A stretch of DNA of 42,435 nucleotides from Sphingopyxis sp. KK2 (lineage in GTDB: Bacteria; Pseudomonadota; Alphaproteobacteria; Sphingomonadales; Sphingomonadaceae), in NCBI RefSeq assembly GCF_001990265.1, contig NZ_LYVN01000023.1, positions 1 through 42,435 of the forward strand, in the 5' to 3' direction. Below, in pieces: positions 1-8,519 of this stretch. The notes below the pieces were generated by a model, which was not told the DNA's origin, did no database searches, and saw nothing but the letters and a program-made list of their open reading frames with translations. How positions within the stretch are numbered: the stretch's first letter is position 1; each line of letters begins with the position of its first letter. A program made the position numbers and the translations under genes.

Positions 1-133
1 GCGCCGGACGATCGAGCAAGGCGTGGGCTATGTCGTCCACGAGGTGCGCTATTTGCGCGACCTCATCACCATGACGATCAATTCGTCGCGCTGGGGCAAG
101 GCGGCGAGTGGCGTGCTGCTGGTACTCGCCTAG
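1..133 (+). CDS. 3' end of an unidentified gene (partial)
   Basis: The second forward frame is open from the window edge to a TAG at 131-133 and gives about 43 residues ending GVLLVLA. It contains basic residues and a short hydrophobic end. No family is recognisable from so short a tail. It converges on zapE with a 9-bp gap. Its status as a gene rests only on the open frame and on its position just outside the next gene. Confidence 0.45.
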   Translation, partial: RRTIEQGVGYVVHEVRYLRDLITMTINSSRWGKAASGVLLVLA

Positions 134-142
134 AGTCTGTAT

Positions 143-1267
143 CTAGGCAGGCTCGCCCTGGCCATGGCCGAGCGCGAGATAATCGTCGGACTGCATCTCG
201 GAGAGGCGGCTCGCGGTGCGCTCGAATTCGAACGCGCCGTCGCCCGCGACATAGAGCGCGTCGGGCATCGCCGCCGCGCTTGCGAGCAATTTGACCTTAT
301 ATTCGTAGAGCGCGTCGATCAGCGTCACGAAGCGCGCCGCCTCGTTGCGATTCTCGGGGCCCATGCGCGGAATGCCGACGATGATGACGGTGTGGAACAA
401 GCGCGCCACCGCCAGATAGTCGGCGGCGCCGCGCGCCTCGCCGCACAATCGCTTGAACGAAAAGACCGCGACGCCCTTCAGCGCCTTTGGGACATGCAGG
501 ATACGCCCGCCGCCGAGGTCGAGATCGAGCGTCGGCACATGCGCGCGATCCTCGGGCGGATAGTCGGTCAGGCGGAAGAAGGCCGCAGACAGCGCCGCGC
601 TTGCCGCCTCGTCGGCGGGCACGAACCAGCGCGCGCCATCGCCCAGCCGGTCGCGGCGATAATCGGTCGGGCCGTTGAGACCCAGCACGTCGAGGCGATC
701 GCCGATCAGCGCGATGAAGGGCAGGAAATGCTCGCGGTTGAGCCCGTCCTTGTAGAGATCCTTCGGCGGGCGGTTCGAGGTCGCGACGACGGTCACGCCG
801 CTGGTGATCAGCGCGGTGAACAGCCGCGACATGATCATCGCGTCGGCGCTGTTGTTCACCACCATCTCGTCGAAGGCGATGCAGCGAGCCTGTTCCTTCA
901 GCGCCGCCGCCACGGGCGGGATCGGGTCGCCCTGCGCCTTGTCGCGCTCGACGCGTAGCCGCGCGTGAATGTCCTGCATGAACTCGTGAAAATGGACGCG
1001 GCGCTTTCGCTCGATCGCCAGATTGTCGTAGAACAGGTCCATCAGCATCGACTTGCCGCGCCCGACCCCGCCCCACATATAGAGGCCGCGCGGCGCCTCG
1101 GGCTTGCGCCCGGCGATGCGCCACAGCAGGCTGCCCTTGGGCGGCACCGCCTCCAGTTCTTCCTGCAATTTGTTCAGCCGCTCGGCGGCCAGGCGTTGCT
1201 CGGGATCGGGTTGCAGCTCGCCGCCCGCGACCAGCGCGTCATAGGCCGCGAGCACGCCCCCCGTCAT
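143..1267 (-). CDS. zapE: AFG1/ZapE-type cell division ATPase
   Basis: 374 residues, the usual length for the ZapE/AFG1 family of AAA-like P-loop ATPases, which act at the division site in proteobacteria (Afg1 in mitochondria). Walker A GGVGRGKS lies at residues 66-73 and Walker B CIAFDE at about 129-134, followed by the family's sensor-like segment VVATSNRPP. The start ATG (1265-1267) overlaps the stop of the upstream thioesterase as ATGA, so translation is probably coupled. It is the last gene of the sdhB operon. The family call is solid; the exact role in this organism is by homology. Confidence 0.93.
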   Translation of the reverse strand: MTGGVLAAYDALVAGGELQPDPEQRLAAERLNKLQEELEAVPPKGSLLWRIAGRKPEAPRGLYMWGGVGRGKSMLMDLFYDNLAIERKRRVHFHEFMQDIHARLRVERDKAQGDPIPPVAAALKEQARCIAFDEMVVNNSADAMIMSRLFTALITSGVTVVATSNRPPKDLYKDGLNREHFLPFIALIGDRLDVLGLNGPTDYRRDRLGDGARWFVPADEAASAALSAAFFRLTDYPPEDRAHVPTLDLDLGGGRILHVPKALKGVAVFSFKRLCGEARGAADYLAVARLFHTVIIVGIPRMGPENRNEAARFVTLIDALYEYKVKLLASAAAMPDALYVAGDGAFEFERTASRLSEMQSDDYLALGHGQGEPA

Positions 1268-1752
1268 TTGCTCGCCTTGCGGATCGTGCCCGCGAAAGTC
1301 AGCACGATATGCTCGTCCTTCTCGCCCTGCACCACCAGCCCGCGCAGGAAGATCAGCCGCCCGGTCTCGCGCACCAGTTCGACGATGGCATCCAAAGGCT
1401 CGCCGAGCCGGCCCGCACCGACGAACTGCGTCGACAGGTCGAGGGTCACCGAATGGCCGGCATTGAGCGAGCCGAACTGGTGCGACGCCGCGAACAGCGC
1501 GATATCGACGAGCGCGAGCGTCACCGCGCCATGGACATTGTCGCCGAGGTTGCTGTGCTTGCGCTCGGGCACCATCCGCACCCGCGCCTGCGGCCGGCCG
1601 TCGGAGGTATCGGGTTCGACGCGCACCGACAGCGGCTCGATGAAGGCGTTGAACCGGCTCGGGTCCTTGAGGTTCCAGCTGACCCAGCCCCCTTCCAGCT
1701 CCTCGGCGCTGAAATTGTCGCGGCGCTTTGGTTCCTCGATCCCGTCGTTCAT
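1264..1752 (-). CDS. PaaI-type hotdog-fold thioesterase
   Basis: 162 residues starting MNDGIEEP at the ATG 1750-1752. That codon overlaps the TGA of the upstream lipoprotein gene as ATGA, which favours it over the TTG three codons upstream. The core NLGDNVHGAVTLALVDIAL followed by a paired STQFVGAGR strand is typical of the 4HBT/PaaI acyl-CoA thioesterases. Such enzymes hydrolyse acyl-CoA or aryl-CoA thioesters in the cytoplasm. Substrate is not predictable. It is coupled on both sides inside the sdhB-zapE operon. Confidence 0.85.
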   Translation of the reverse strand: MNDGIEEPKRRDNFSAEELEGGWVSWNLKDPSRFNAFIEPLSVRVEPDTSDGRPQARVRMVPERKHSNLGDNVHGAVTLALVDIALFAASHQFGSLNAGHSVTLDLSTQFVGAGRLGEPLDAIVELVRETGRLIFLRGLVVQGEKDEHIVLTFAGTIRKASK

Positions 1753-2726
1753 GCCCTGCAATATCCGTCCAGTTTGCCCGAGCGTATCAGCTCGCCATAA
1801 TAATCGGCCATGCTCTTGGCGCGTTGGTCGTCCATGAGGAACGCCTTCGCACCGCTGAGCCAGCCCGCCGAGCAGGTCTCAAGCGCCCCGGTGCCGCGCG
1901 CGCAAGCGATAAAATCGGCAAAGGCGCTTTTCCAGGCGCCGAACTCGGTCATGGTCAGGATCGGACCATGCCCCGGCACGACCTGCTCGGCGCCCGACGC
2001 GGCGACGGCGTCGAGCGCCTGCAACCAACCCTCGGGACAGGCGGTGTCGAGAAAGGGGACCGGCATGGTGACGAGATCGCCGACGATCGCGCGTTTCTCC
2101 GCCGCGTCATAAATCCACAGGTCGCGTTCTGTGACGGCGCGTTGCGCGACCCGCAGCGACAGCGGGCGCCCAGCGATCGTCATATCGCCGCCTTCGTCGA
2201 CCACCACGTCGGGACGCAGTTCGGCCCCTCGCGCGATCGTCGTGAGGTCGCCCTCGACATCGGCGACCGCGCTTGCGGGAACCGTCCCTTCGGCCAGCGC
2301 CTTGCGCGACGATTCGGCGCTGGTCGCAAGGAAGCCCGTCAGCGCGTCGTCGATCGCCGAGGTCGCATAGACCTTGATACCCGGAAAGGCCGCCTTCAAC
2401 GCCGGATTGCCGCTGACATGATCGAGATGCCAATGGGTGTTGATGATCGCGACCGGGGTCATGCCGATCCCGCTCAGCCCCTGCATGATCGCGGTCACAT
2501 GCTCGTCGTGGCGCCCGCTGTCGACGACGAAGGCGCCCTCGGGGCCGTAGAGGATGAGGCTGTTGCCGTCGGGCGAGCGGCCGGGGTCGAAACCGCCGCC
2601 GACCAGGAAGGTCGCACCGCCGATGCCATGCGCATAGCTGCGCGGCATCGCGAGTTCGCGGACCGGGGGATTGGCGGCGCAACCGGCGAGCGCCAGCGCG
2701 ATCAGCGCCGGCACCCCAAGGCGCAT
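1749..2726 (-). CDS. MBL-fold metallohydrolase, lipoprotein
   Basis: 325 residues. The N-terminus has a lipoprotein signal with lipobox LALAGC (Cys16), so the enzyme should sit lipid-anchored in the periplasm. The metallo-beta-lactamase motif HWHLDH is at residues 98-103, with a further PGHGPI motif near residue 240, as expected for a dinuclear zinc hydrolase. The overall pattern resembles the periplasmic MBL hydrolases that include subclass B3 enzymes, but nothing here shows beta-lactamase activity. The start codon overlaps the sdhB stop by one base (ATGA/TGATG arrangement), so it is co-transcribed with sdhB. Confidence 0.88.
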   Translation of the reverse strand: MRLGVPALIALALAGCAANPPVRELAMPRSYAHGIGGATFLVGGGFDPGRSPDGNSLILYGPEGAFVVDSGRHDEHVTAIMQGLSGIGMTPVAIINTHWHLDHVSGNPALKAAFPGIKVYATSAIDDALTGFLATSAESSRKALAEGTVPASAVADVEGDLTTIARGAELRPDVVVDEGGDMTIAGRPLSLRVAQRAVTERDLWIYDAAEKRAIVGDLVTMPVPFLDTACPEGWLQALDAVAASGAEQVVPGHGPILTMTEFGAWKSAFADFIACARGTGALETCSAGWLSGAKAFLMDDQRAKSMADYYGELIRSGKLDGYCRA

Positions 2727-3508
2727 CAGACCTGCCGCTCGGCTTCCAGCTTCTTGATTTCGGCGATCGCGCGCGCCGGGCTCAGCCCCTTGGGGCAGGC
2801 GTTCGAGCAGTTCATGATCGTGTGGCAGCGATAGAGGCGGAAGGGATCTTCCAACTCATCGAGCCGTTCGCCGGTCATCTCGTCGCGGCTGTCGGCCAGC
2901 CAGCGATAGGCCTGGAGCAGGATCGCGGGGCCGAGGAACTTGTCGCTGTTCCACCAATAGCTGGGGCAGCTCGTCGAGCAGCAGGCGCACAGGATGCACT
3001 CATAAAGACCGTCGAGCTTTTCGCGCTCCTCGGGCGACTGCAGCCGTTCCTTGCCGCTCGGCGTCGTCGTCTTGGTCTTCAGCCAGGGTTCGATCGAATT
3101 ATATTGCGCATAGAAATGGGTGAAATCGGGGACGAGGTCCTTGATCACTTCCATATGCGGCAGCGGGGTGATCTTGATATCGCCCTTCAGATCCTCAATC
3201 GCTGTGGTGCAGGCGAGGCCGTTCTTGCCGTTCATGTTCATCGAACAGCTGCCGCAGATGCCCTCGCGGCACGAACGACGGAAGGTCAGCGAGGCGTCCT
3301 GCTCGCTCTTCATCTTGATCAGCGCGTCGAGCACCATCGGGCCGCATTTGTCGAGGTCGATCTCGAAATTGTCGAAATGCGGATTCTCGCCCTTGTCGGG
3401 GTCGTAGCGATAGACCTTGAACTTCCGGACCTTGGCCGCACCCTCGGCTTTGTGCGTCTGGCCGCCCTTCTGGATGCGGCTGTTCTTCGGAAGGCGAAAT
3501 TCGGCCAT
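2726..3508 (-). CDS. sdhB: Succinate dehydrogenase iron-sulfur subunit
   Basis: 260 residues, normal for SdhB. Cysteines at 80, 85, 88 and 100 (CREGICGSC...C) bind the [2Fe-2S] cluster. [12 protein letters not shown] (171-181) and [14 protein letters not shown] further on bind the [4Fe-4S] and [3Fe-4S] clusters. The subunit carries electrons from the flavoprotein SdhA to the membrane quinone site. The ATG 3506-3508 is preceded by an AGGGGAG ribosome-binding site. It heads a four-gene operon with an MBL lipoprotein, a thioesterase and zapE. SdhC, SdhD and SdhA are not in this window, so the complex is encoded at separate places or beyond the divergent neighbour. Confidence 0.97.
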   Translation of the reverse strand: MAEFRLPKNSRIQKGGQTHKAEGAAKVRKFKVYRYDPDKGENPHFDNFEIDLDKCGPMVLDALIKMKSEQDASLTFRRSCREGICGSCSMNMNGKNGLACTTAIEDLKGDIKITPLPHMEVIKDLVPDFTHFYAQYNSIEPWLKTKTTTPSGKERLQSPEEREKLDGLYECILCACCSTSCPSYWWNSDKFLGPAILLQAYRWLADSRDEMTGERLDELEDPFRLYRCHTIMNCSNACPKGLSPARAIAEIKKLEAERQV

Positions 3509-3539
3509 GTCGCTGGCTCCCCTGATGCAGTCGGGGTCG

Positions 3540-3567
3540 GCCTAGACCCGATTGAAACGCACGACAA
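3540..3567 (-). promoter_or_regulatory. Predicted sdhB promoter
   Basis: On the minus strand TTGTCGT (3561-3567) is followed after 13 bases by GTCTAGGC (3540-3547). This resembles the Caulobacter-type housekeeping promoter (TTGACG-like box, 10-14 bases, GCTANAWC-like box). It lies 31 bases before the sdhB start. The same 13-base arrangement recurs upstream of several genes in the window. Confidence 0.45.
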
Positions 3568-3633
3568 GGGGTGACGCGCGCAAAAGCGAAAGCCGCTGGC
3601 GGGCCGGTCGCCAAGCCGCTAGGGGCGCGAACA

Positions 3634-5163
3634 ATGAGCGACGATACCGCCCAACCCGCCGTCACCAGCCGCAGCGTCGCGAAGGGGCTCGGCACCACCG
3701 TACTCGCGCGATTGGGCGCGGTGGTCGAGATCGTCGCGCAGCCGCTGTACGTGCTGATGTTCGGGCTCGCGGGCTACGGCCTCTATGCGGTGCTCTGGGC
3801 GACGATCAACCTGCTCGAAAATCTCTTCGACATGGGCATGACCAGCGCGATGCAGCGCACCGTGCCGCAGTCGGCAAGCGACGCCGAGGCCGCCGCGGCG
3901 CTGCGGACGGCGATGCTGTGGGGCGTCGGCCCGTGCCTGCTCGTCGCAGGCCTGATCGCTTTCTTCGCTGCCGACCTTGCCCCCTTCCTCAATGTCGCGG
4001 CCAAGGACCGGCCGCTCGTCGTGCCCGCGATCCAGCTCTTCGTCTGGGCACTGCCGCTATGGGCGTTCGTCGAGATCGCCACGAGCGCGATGCGCGCGCG
4101 CATGGTGTTCGGCGCCGAAATTCGGCTGCGCATCGTGTGGGAACAGATCATGCGGCTGGTGTTCGCGGGGCTGTTCTTTGCGGGCGGGCTCGGGCTCAAG
4201 GGCCTGTTTATCGCGCACCTCTGCTCGCTCGCGATCACCGCCATCCTCTGCGTCCGGCTGCTTCGGCGCTATTATGTCTTCGGCGAGCTGCTCCACGGCG
4301 GGCGCGGCGGCGAGACCGCGAGGAACACCTTCTGGGCGGGCCTCTCGATCCTGCCGTCGAACGTCATCGCGCGGCTGTTCGGCGACGCCCCCGCGCTGAT
4401 CCTGAACCTGATCCTGCCCGGTGCGGCGGGCGCGGCGGCGGCGGGGCTGTTCACGATCGCGCGCAAGCTGTCGAGCGTCGTCCAGCTCGTCCGCATCGCC
4501 TTCGTCTATGTGCTCGCGCCCTTGGCGGCGAGCGCCGAACGCGCCGACCGCGCGCAGGTCGCCGACATCTATGCCTATGCGACGCGGCTGATCATGGCGA
4601 TCGCGCTGCCGCTCGCCGCAGTGCTCGCCGCCGGCAGCGCGCCTTTGCTCAGCCTGTTCGGCCATGAAGCGAAAATCGCGCAGGCCGCCGTGATCATCCT
4701 GCTCTTTGCACGCGCGGCGGAGGCGGTGCTCGGCATCTCGCTCCCGGTGCTCCAGGTCGTGGCCGCCTTCCGCCACCAGCTCACCGCGAGCATCGTCGGC
4801 GTCATCGTCGCGGTCGGCGCCGGCTGGCTGATCGTCGGCCATATGGACGCGCTCACCGGGGTGACGCTCGCCATGTCGATCGGCCTCGTCGTGATGGGGG
4901 GCATCCCCATGCTCCAGCTCGCGATCAATGAGAAGCTCCATCCCTTCGATCATCAATTCCCCAGCGTGGCGCTGCGCGGGATCGCGATCACGCTCGGCGC
5001 GGGCGGCCTGGCGTTGCTCGCGGGGCGCCTGCCCGACGCGATCGCGCTGCCGCTGATCGTGCTGCTCGCAGTCGGCGCGATCTGGCTGTCGCTGCGCTTC
5101 GCCCTCCCCCACGCCGACCGCGCCTCGCTCGGCAAGACGGCGCGCAAGCTGCGCCTCGTCTGA
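3634..5163 (+). CDS. Polysaccharide/lipid-linked oligosaccharide flippase (MOP superfamily)
   Basis: 509 residues from the ATG at 3634, which follows an AGGGGCG ribosome-binding site; an in-frame upstream extension lacks one. The protein is almost wholly hydrophobic, with roughly twelve or more membrane helices and a polar N-terminus (MSDDTAQPAV). This is the pattern of Wzx/MATE-like polysaccharide biosynthesis proteins, which move lipid-linked sugars or lipids across the inner membrane. It is divergent from sdhB and begins a run of envelope and lipid genes. The cargo is unknown. Confidence 0.82.
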   Translation: MSDDTAQPAVTSRSVAKGLGTTVLARLGAVVEIVAQPLYVLMFGLAGYGLYAVLWATINLLENLFDMGMTSAMQRTVPQSASDAEAAAALRTAMLWGVGPCLLVAGLIAFFAADLAPFLNVAAKDRPLVVPAIQLFVWALPLWAFVEIATSAMRARMVFGAEIRLRIVWEQIMRLVFAGLFFAGGLGLKGLFIAHLCSLAITAILCVRLLRRYYVFGELLHGGRGGETARNTFWAGLSILPSNVIARLFGDAPALILNLILPGAAGAAAAGLFTIARKLSSVVQLVRIAFVYVLAPLAASAERADRAQVADIYAYATRLIMAIALPLAAVLAAGSAPLLSLFGHEAKIAQAAVIILLFARAAEAVLGISLPVLQVVAAFRHQLTASIVGVIVAVGAGWLIVGHMDALTGVTLAMSIGLVVMGGIPMLQLAINEKLHPFDHQFPSVALRGIAITLGAGGLALLAGRLPDAIALPLIVLLAVGAIWLSLRFALPHADRASLGKTARKLRLV

Positions 5164-5254
5164 AATTTTTCGGTCTTATTTTAGCCGCAAAAATCGCTAG
5201 AGACGGGCCACCTTATTCTGACGCCGCCTGCGCGCGGCCAAATGGCGGATCCAC

Positions 5255-5995
5255 ATGTACCAGCAAGAACTCGCCCGCAGCGGCAAGCGCCTCTTCTTCA
5301 TTCGCGGCACCTATATCTATATCACCATCGCCATTTCGGTGCTGATCGCCTGGTGTTCGAAGGACTGGGGCCCGTTCCAGACCGCCTTCGGCGACTGCGC
5401 CTGGTTCTGGCTGTCGCTCGGCGTCGCGAGCGCCGGCGCGATCGTGCGTATCTTCACCAGCGGCTGGGCCGCGCTCGGCACCTCGGGCCGCGCCAAGGTC
5501 GCCGCCGAGGCGAGCGAACTCAACACCACCGGCCCCTACAGCCTGGTGCGCAACCCGCTCTATGTCGGCCGCATCCTCAATTTCACCGGCATCGCGATGC
5601 TGTCGGGCAGCTGGGTGTTCGGCGCGATCGTCTTCCTGCTTGGCGTCCTCATCTATGAGCGCATCTCGATCTATGAGGAAGAATTCCTGCGCGAGAAATT
5701 CGGCGCCGCGCATGCCGAATGGGCGAAGGACGTCCCCGCGCTCCTCCCGCGCCTGCACGGCTGGGTGAAGCCCAAATATCCCTTCTGGTGGAAGCGCATG
5801 ATCTGGCGCGAACAGAACAAGCTGTTCCTGCTCGCGACGACCGTCTTCCTGACCTGGTTCGCGCGCCTCGACTTCAACTTCGACGTGCTAACGCCGCAGC
5901 AGTGGACTTGGGTCTATGCCTTCGCCGCGCTCGTCGTCGTCCGCTTCATCATCGGCGGGCTCAAGATGATCGGTTTCTTCAAGGAACTGAGCTGA
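5255..5995 (+). CDS. ICMT/PEMT-like membrane methyltransferase
   Basis: 246 residues with several membrane helices. The segment TTGPYSLVRNPLYVGRILNF and the downstream pair YEEEFLREKFG / EWAKDVPALLPR match the C-terminal core shared by isoprenylcysteine carboxyl methyltransferases and phospholipid N-methyltransferases, where the RNP..G and E..L...FG elements form the SAM site. In bacteria members methylate diverse lipids or small molecules. It follows the flippase after 91 bases, including an AT-rich patch (5164-5195), and ends 4 bases before the next gene, so the two downstream genes are probably cotranscribed. Substrate unknown. Confidence 0.78.
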   Translation: MYQQELARSGKRLFFIRGTYIYITIAISVLIAWCSKDWGPFQTAFGDCAWFWLSLGVASAGAIVRIFTSGWAALGTSGRAKVAAEASELNTTGPYSLVRNPLYVGRILNFTGIAMLSGSWVFGAIVFLLGVLIYERISIYEEEFLREKFGAAHAEWAKDVPALLPRLHGWVKPKYPFWWKRMIWREQNKLFLLATTVFLTWFARLDFNFDVLTPQQWTWVYAFAALVVVRFIIGGLKMIGFFKELS

Positions 5996-5999
5996 TCCG

Positions 6000-6719
6000 A
6001 TGGGGGAGCAGCTTGCTCCCCTGATCGCGCCCGAGGAGCATTTGGCTCCTCTAATCGCAGTCGTGGGCAGCGACGGGTCGGGCAAGTCGACCCTGTCGGC
6101 CGACCTGCTCGCGCATATCCAGGCGACGCGCGCCGCCGAGAGCGGCTATCTCGGCCTCGGCTCGGGCGAGCAGGGGCGGCGCATCGGACGCTGGCCGATC
6201 ATCGGCCCGCCGCTGCACCGCTTCCTCGACGGCATCGCCGACCGCTTGCGCGAACCCGGCGAGCCGATCCCAGGATATCTCGCGGCGCGTTATGCGCTGA
6301 ACAAGTCGAAGAAGCGCCGCGCCAAGTTCGACGCGCTGATCGAACAGCGCCGCGCGGGCAAGGTGATCGTTACCGATCGTTATCCGCAGCTCGAGGTCCC
6401 GGGCCTCCACGACGGCCCGATCCTTGCAGGCGTCGCGACCGGCGCGCGCCTCGCCGCGATGCAGGCCGAAGAGCGTGCGCTCTATGCCGAGATGGCAGCG
6501 TATCAACCGACGCTCGTCATCCGCCTCCACGTCGATGTCGACACGGTGATGGCGCGCAAGCCCGACCATGACCGCGCGCTCATCACGCGCAAGGTCGACA
6601 CGGTGCCGCTGCTGACCTTCAACGGCGCGCCGATCGTCGATATCGATGCGACGATCCCCTATGACGAGGAACTGGCGCTGGCGACGGCGGCGGTGGATCG
6701 GGCGCTGGCCAGCGCCTAG
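6000..6719 (+). CDS. P-loop kinase, thymidylate-kinase-like
   Basis: 239 residues with Walker A GSDGSGKST at 23-31 and a later VTDRYPQLE segment, as in thymidylate kinase-like P-loop kinases. A DRALITRK motif further on fits a lid arginine. It is unlikely to be the housekeeping Tmk; similar proteins occur in polysaccharide and lipid loci. The first 20 residues are odd: a doubled LAPLIA motif encoded by two adjacent hairpins. A normal family member would begin near residue 17. The stop TAG shares the tetramer CTAG with the stop of the convergent nucleotidyltransferase gene. The kinase fold is well supported; the substrate is not. Confidence 0.75.
   Translation: MGEQLAPLIAPEEHLAPLIAVVGSDGSGKSTLSADLLAHIQATRAAESGYLGLGSGEQGRRIGRWPIIGPPLHRFLDGIADRLREPGEPIPGYLAARYALNKSKKRRAKFDALIEQRRAGKVIVTDRYPQLEVPGLHDGPILAGVATGARLAAMQAEERALYAEMAAYQPTLVIRLHVDVDTVMARKPDHDRALITRKVDTVPLLTFNGAPIVDIDATIPYDEELALATAAVDRALASA
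6003..6051. repeat. Two adjacent hairpins inside the start of the kinase gene
   Basis: Hairpin one has arms GGGGAGCA (6003-6010) and TGCTCCCC (6014-6021) with a 3-base loop. Hairpin two has arms GAGGAGC (6033-6039) and GCTCCTC (6045-6051) with a 5-base loop. The two units are also diverged direct repeats of about 27-30 bases, translating as EQLAPLIAP and EEHLAPLIA. Unit two uses cta, cct and ttg codons that are rare in the neighbours. This looks like a palindromic element that became coding. Confidence 0.6.
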
Positions 6720-7495
6720 CGCCGCGCCATGATCTTCTCGATCAGTTCGATGTCGGCGGGCTTGTCGGCGTCGATGCACGCCTCGGGGTCGCTCATCGGC
6801 ACGACCGTCGCATTCAGCCCGAAGCGCAGCCCCGCGCGCGCCACGCCCTGCTGGATCGTGAACAGCCGCAGCAGGGCACCGATCAGCAGCCACGGCCCGA
6901 ACGCCGCGATGATCTTAAGCCCTTTCTTGCGGTCGCGCTCGATCCGCCCCCAGAAATCGAGCAGCGGCAGCACCCGCCGCCCGCGCAGCCGGAACATGTT
7001 CGCCCCCGACCACCAACCGCCGCGGAACTTCAGCCAGGTCCGCTTCGATTCGGGATAACGCGCGAGCAATATATCGCGCTCGACCATCGCCACCGCGACA
7101 TCGCTGCCTTCGGCGCCGCTCAGGAATTCGGCGATCATCGCGGGGGTGAGCAGCACATTGTCGGCGGTCGTCACCAGCACGGGGGCATCGCCTGGCGGCA
7201 GCGCGGCCGCCAGCGAGCTGCTGATCCCCTGCCCCGAATCGGCAAAATGCAGATCGGGGAGTCCGGCGAGCCCCGGCTCGGCGGCGAGTTCGGCGCTGTT
7301 TTGCGCCAATATGGTGACCGCCCCGACGCGGGGGCACGCGCGCAGCGCGCGCACGACGTGCACCAGCATCGCCTGTCCCGCGATCGGCAGCAGCGCCTTG
7401 GTCGACACCCCGGTGCCGCTCAGGAGCGGGTCGGGGCCGGGCCGGCTGCCCGCCATCACGATAGCTGGAATTGGCGCCACTATTCTGGTCGTCAT
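6716..7495 (-). CDS. MobA-like NTP transferase domain protein
   Basis: 259 residues. The N-terminal IVMAGSRPGPDPL followed by KALLPIAGQAMLVHVVRAL is the glycine-rich nucleotide-binding start of the NTP_transf_3 nucleotidyltransferases. VTTADNVLLTP carries the metal-binding aspartate. These enzymes join an NTP to a sugar phosphate, alcohol phosphate or cofactor to give an activated headgroup. The start ATG overlaps the stop of the upstream hydrolase as ATGA. It ends tail to tail with the P-loop kinase on a shared CTAG. The setting next to a lipid kinase suggests a lipid or sugar headgroup, which is inference. Confidence 0.78.
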   Translation of the reverse strand: MTTRIVAPIPAIVMAGSRPGPDPLLSGTGVSTKALLPIAGQAMLVHVVRALRACPRVGAVTILAQNSAELAAEPGLAGLPDLHFADSGQGISSSLAAALPPGDAPVLVTTADNVLLTPAMIAEFLSGAEGSDVAVAMVERDILLARYPESKRTWLKFRGGWWSGANMFRLRGRRVLPLLDFWGRIERDRKKGLKIIAAFGPWLLIGALLRLFTIQQGVARAGLRFGLNATVVPMSDPEACIDADKPADIELIEKIMARR

Positions 7496-8436
7496 TGCGC
7501 GGGCATTACCCGCTTCGCGGTGGCGCCGCGTAGGAAATCGCTCGCTTCGGCGAGGATCGGGCCCTTGTAGGAGAGCGGCCCGGTGAGCGCCATGACGAGG
7601 TCGTTGTGGCTGAGCCCGTCATAGGTGCGCAGCTGGACCGACCCGCCCGCCTTCTCGATCGCGGCGGCCAGATGCTGGCTGTTGCGCACGCGCACGACGG
7701 TGTCGGCGGTGCCATGGCCGAGCCACAAGGGCGGCGCATCGGCGCGCGCGAAGGCGATCGGCTGGGTGCGCTCGGCGGGGCGGATATCGCCCATCGCGAC
7801 ATCGGCGCGCCCGCCCTTTTCGAAGGGAAGGAAATCATAGGGTCCGGCGAGCGCCGCGACCCCGCGGATATGCGACGCGTCGCTGCCCGCCGCCTCCAGC
7901 CACTGCGGGTCGAGCGCGAGCATCACCGCATTATAAGCGCCCGCCGAATGGCCCGACAGCGCGATGCGGTCGGCGTCGCCGCCATAATCGCCGATATGCC
8001 GTTCGGTCCATGCGACCGCCGCCGCGCTGTCCTCCAGGAAATCGGGCCAATGGCCGTCGGGGACGATCCGGTAGTCGGGGATGACGACGACGAAGCCCTG
8101 CCTGGCAAAGGCACGCCCGGCAAAGCCGTAATCGTCGCGGTTGCCGCTATACCAGCCGCCACCATAGAGCCAGACGATCACCGGCAGCCGGTCGCCCTTC
8201 CTGGTGCCCGTCGGCACCCAGATGTTGAGCTTGTGGCGCGGCCCCTCGCCATAGGGCTGCGCCTCGACCTGCAACGTCGCGCCGTCGCCGTCGCCGAGCA
8301 ATCTGTCACCGAGGTTCAGCGATTTGGCGCCGCCCGAAACGACCAGCCGCGTCCCGCCGCCGAACAACAGGATCAGCAGGCCGACAAGTATCAGATATTT
8401 GATCAACCGCCGCTGTCCCTTGACTGGCTTATCCAT
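7492..8436 (-). CDS. Membrane-anchored alpha/beta hydrolase
   Basis: 314 residues from ATG 8434-8436, which has a GAGAGGGG ribosome-binding site 3-10 bases upstream; a longer reading to 8505 has no such site. Residues 11-27 form one hydrophobic helix (LIKYLILVGLLILLFGG), predicting an N-terminal anchor with the catalytic domain outside the cytoplasm. The oxyanion motif YGGGW is at 91-95, the nucleophile Ser164 in GHSAG, and Asp and His candidates in GHGTADTVV and GLSHND. This is the carboxylesterase/BD-FAE type. It is divergent from the lipid kinase gene and coupled to the nucleotidyltransferase. Confidence 0.82.
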   Translation of the reverse strand: MDKPVKGQRRLIKYLILVGLLILLFGGGTRLVVSGGAKSLNLGDRLLGDGDGATLQVEAQPYGEGPRHKLNIWVPTGTRKGDRLPVIVWLYGGGWYSGNRDDYGFAGRAFARQGFVVVIPDYRIVPDGHWPDFLEDSAAAVAWTERHIGDYGGDADRIALSGHSAGAYNAVMLALDPQWLEAAGSDASHIRGVAALAGPYDFLPFEKGGRADVAMGDIRPAERTQPIAFARADAPPLWLGHGTADTVVRVRNSQHLAAAIEKAGGSVQLRTYDGLSHNDLVMALTGPLSYKGPILAEASDFLRGATAKRVMPAQ

Positions 8437-8519
8437 GAGCCCCTCTCGTCCGCGCCCTACAGGTCTGCGCGCCACCGAACAAGCCGCGACCTTTTCGCGC
8501 CTCATGCGTAGGACCAGCG

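Noticed and set aside
1749..2726. Beta-lactamase
   Set aside because: The metal motifs fit the wide MBL fold; nothing in the sequence or setting points to beta-lactam hydrolysis.
5164..5200. Terminator after the flippase gene
   Set aside because: TTTTTCGG and CCGCAAAAA can pair only with a bulge and a long loop; the AT-rich patch may as well be a promoter for the methyltransferase gene.
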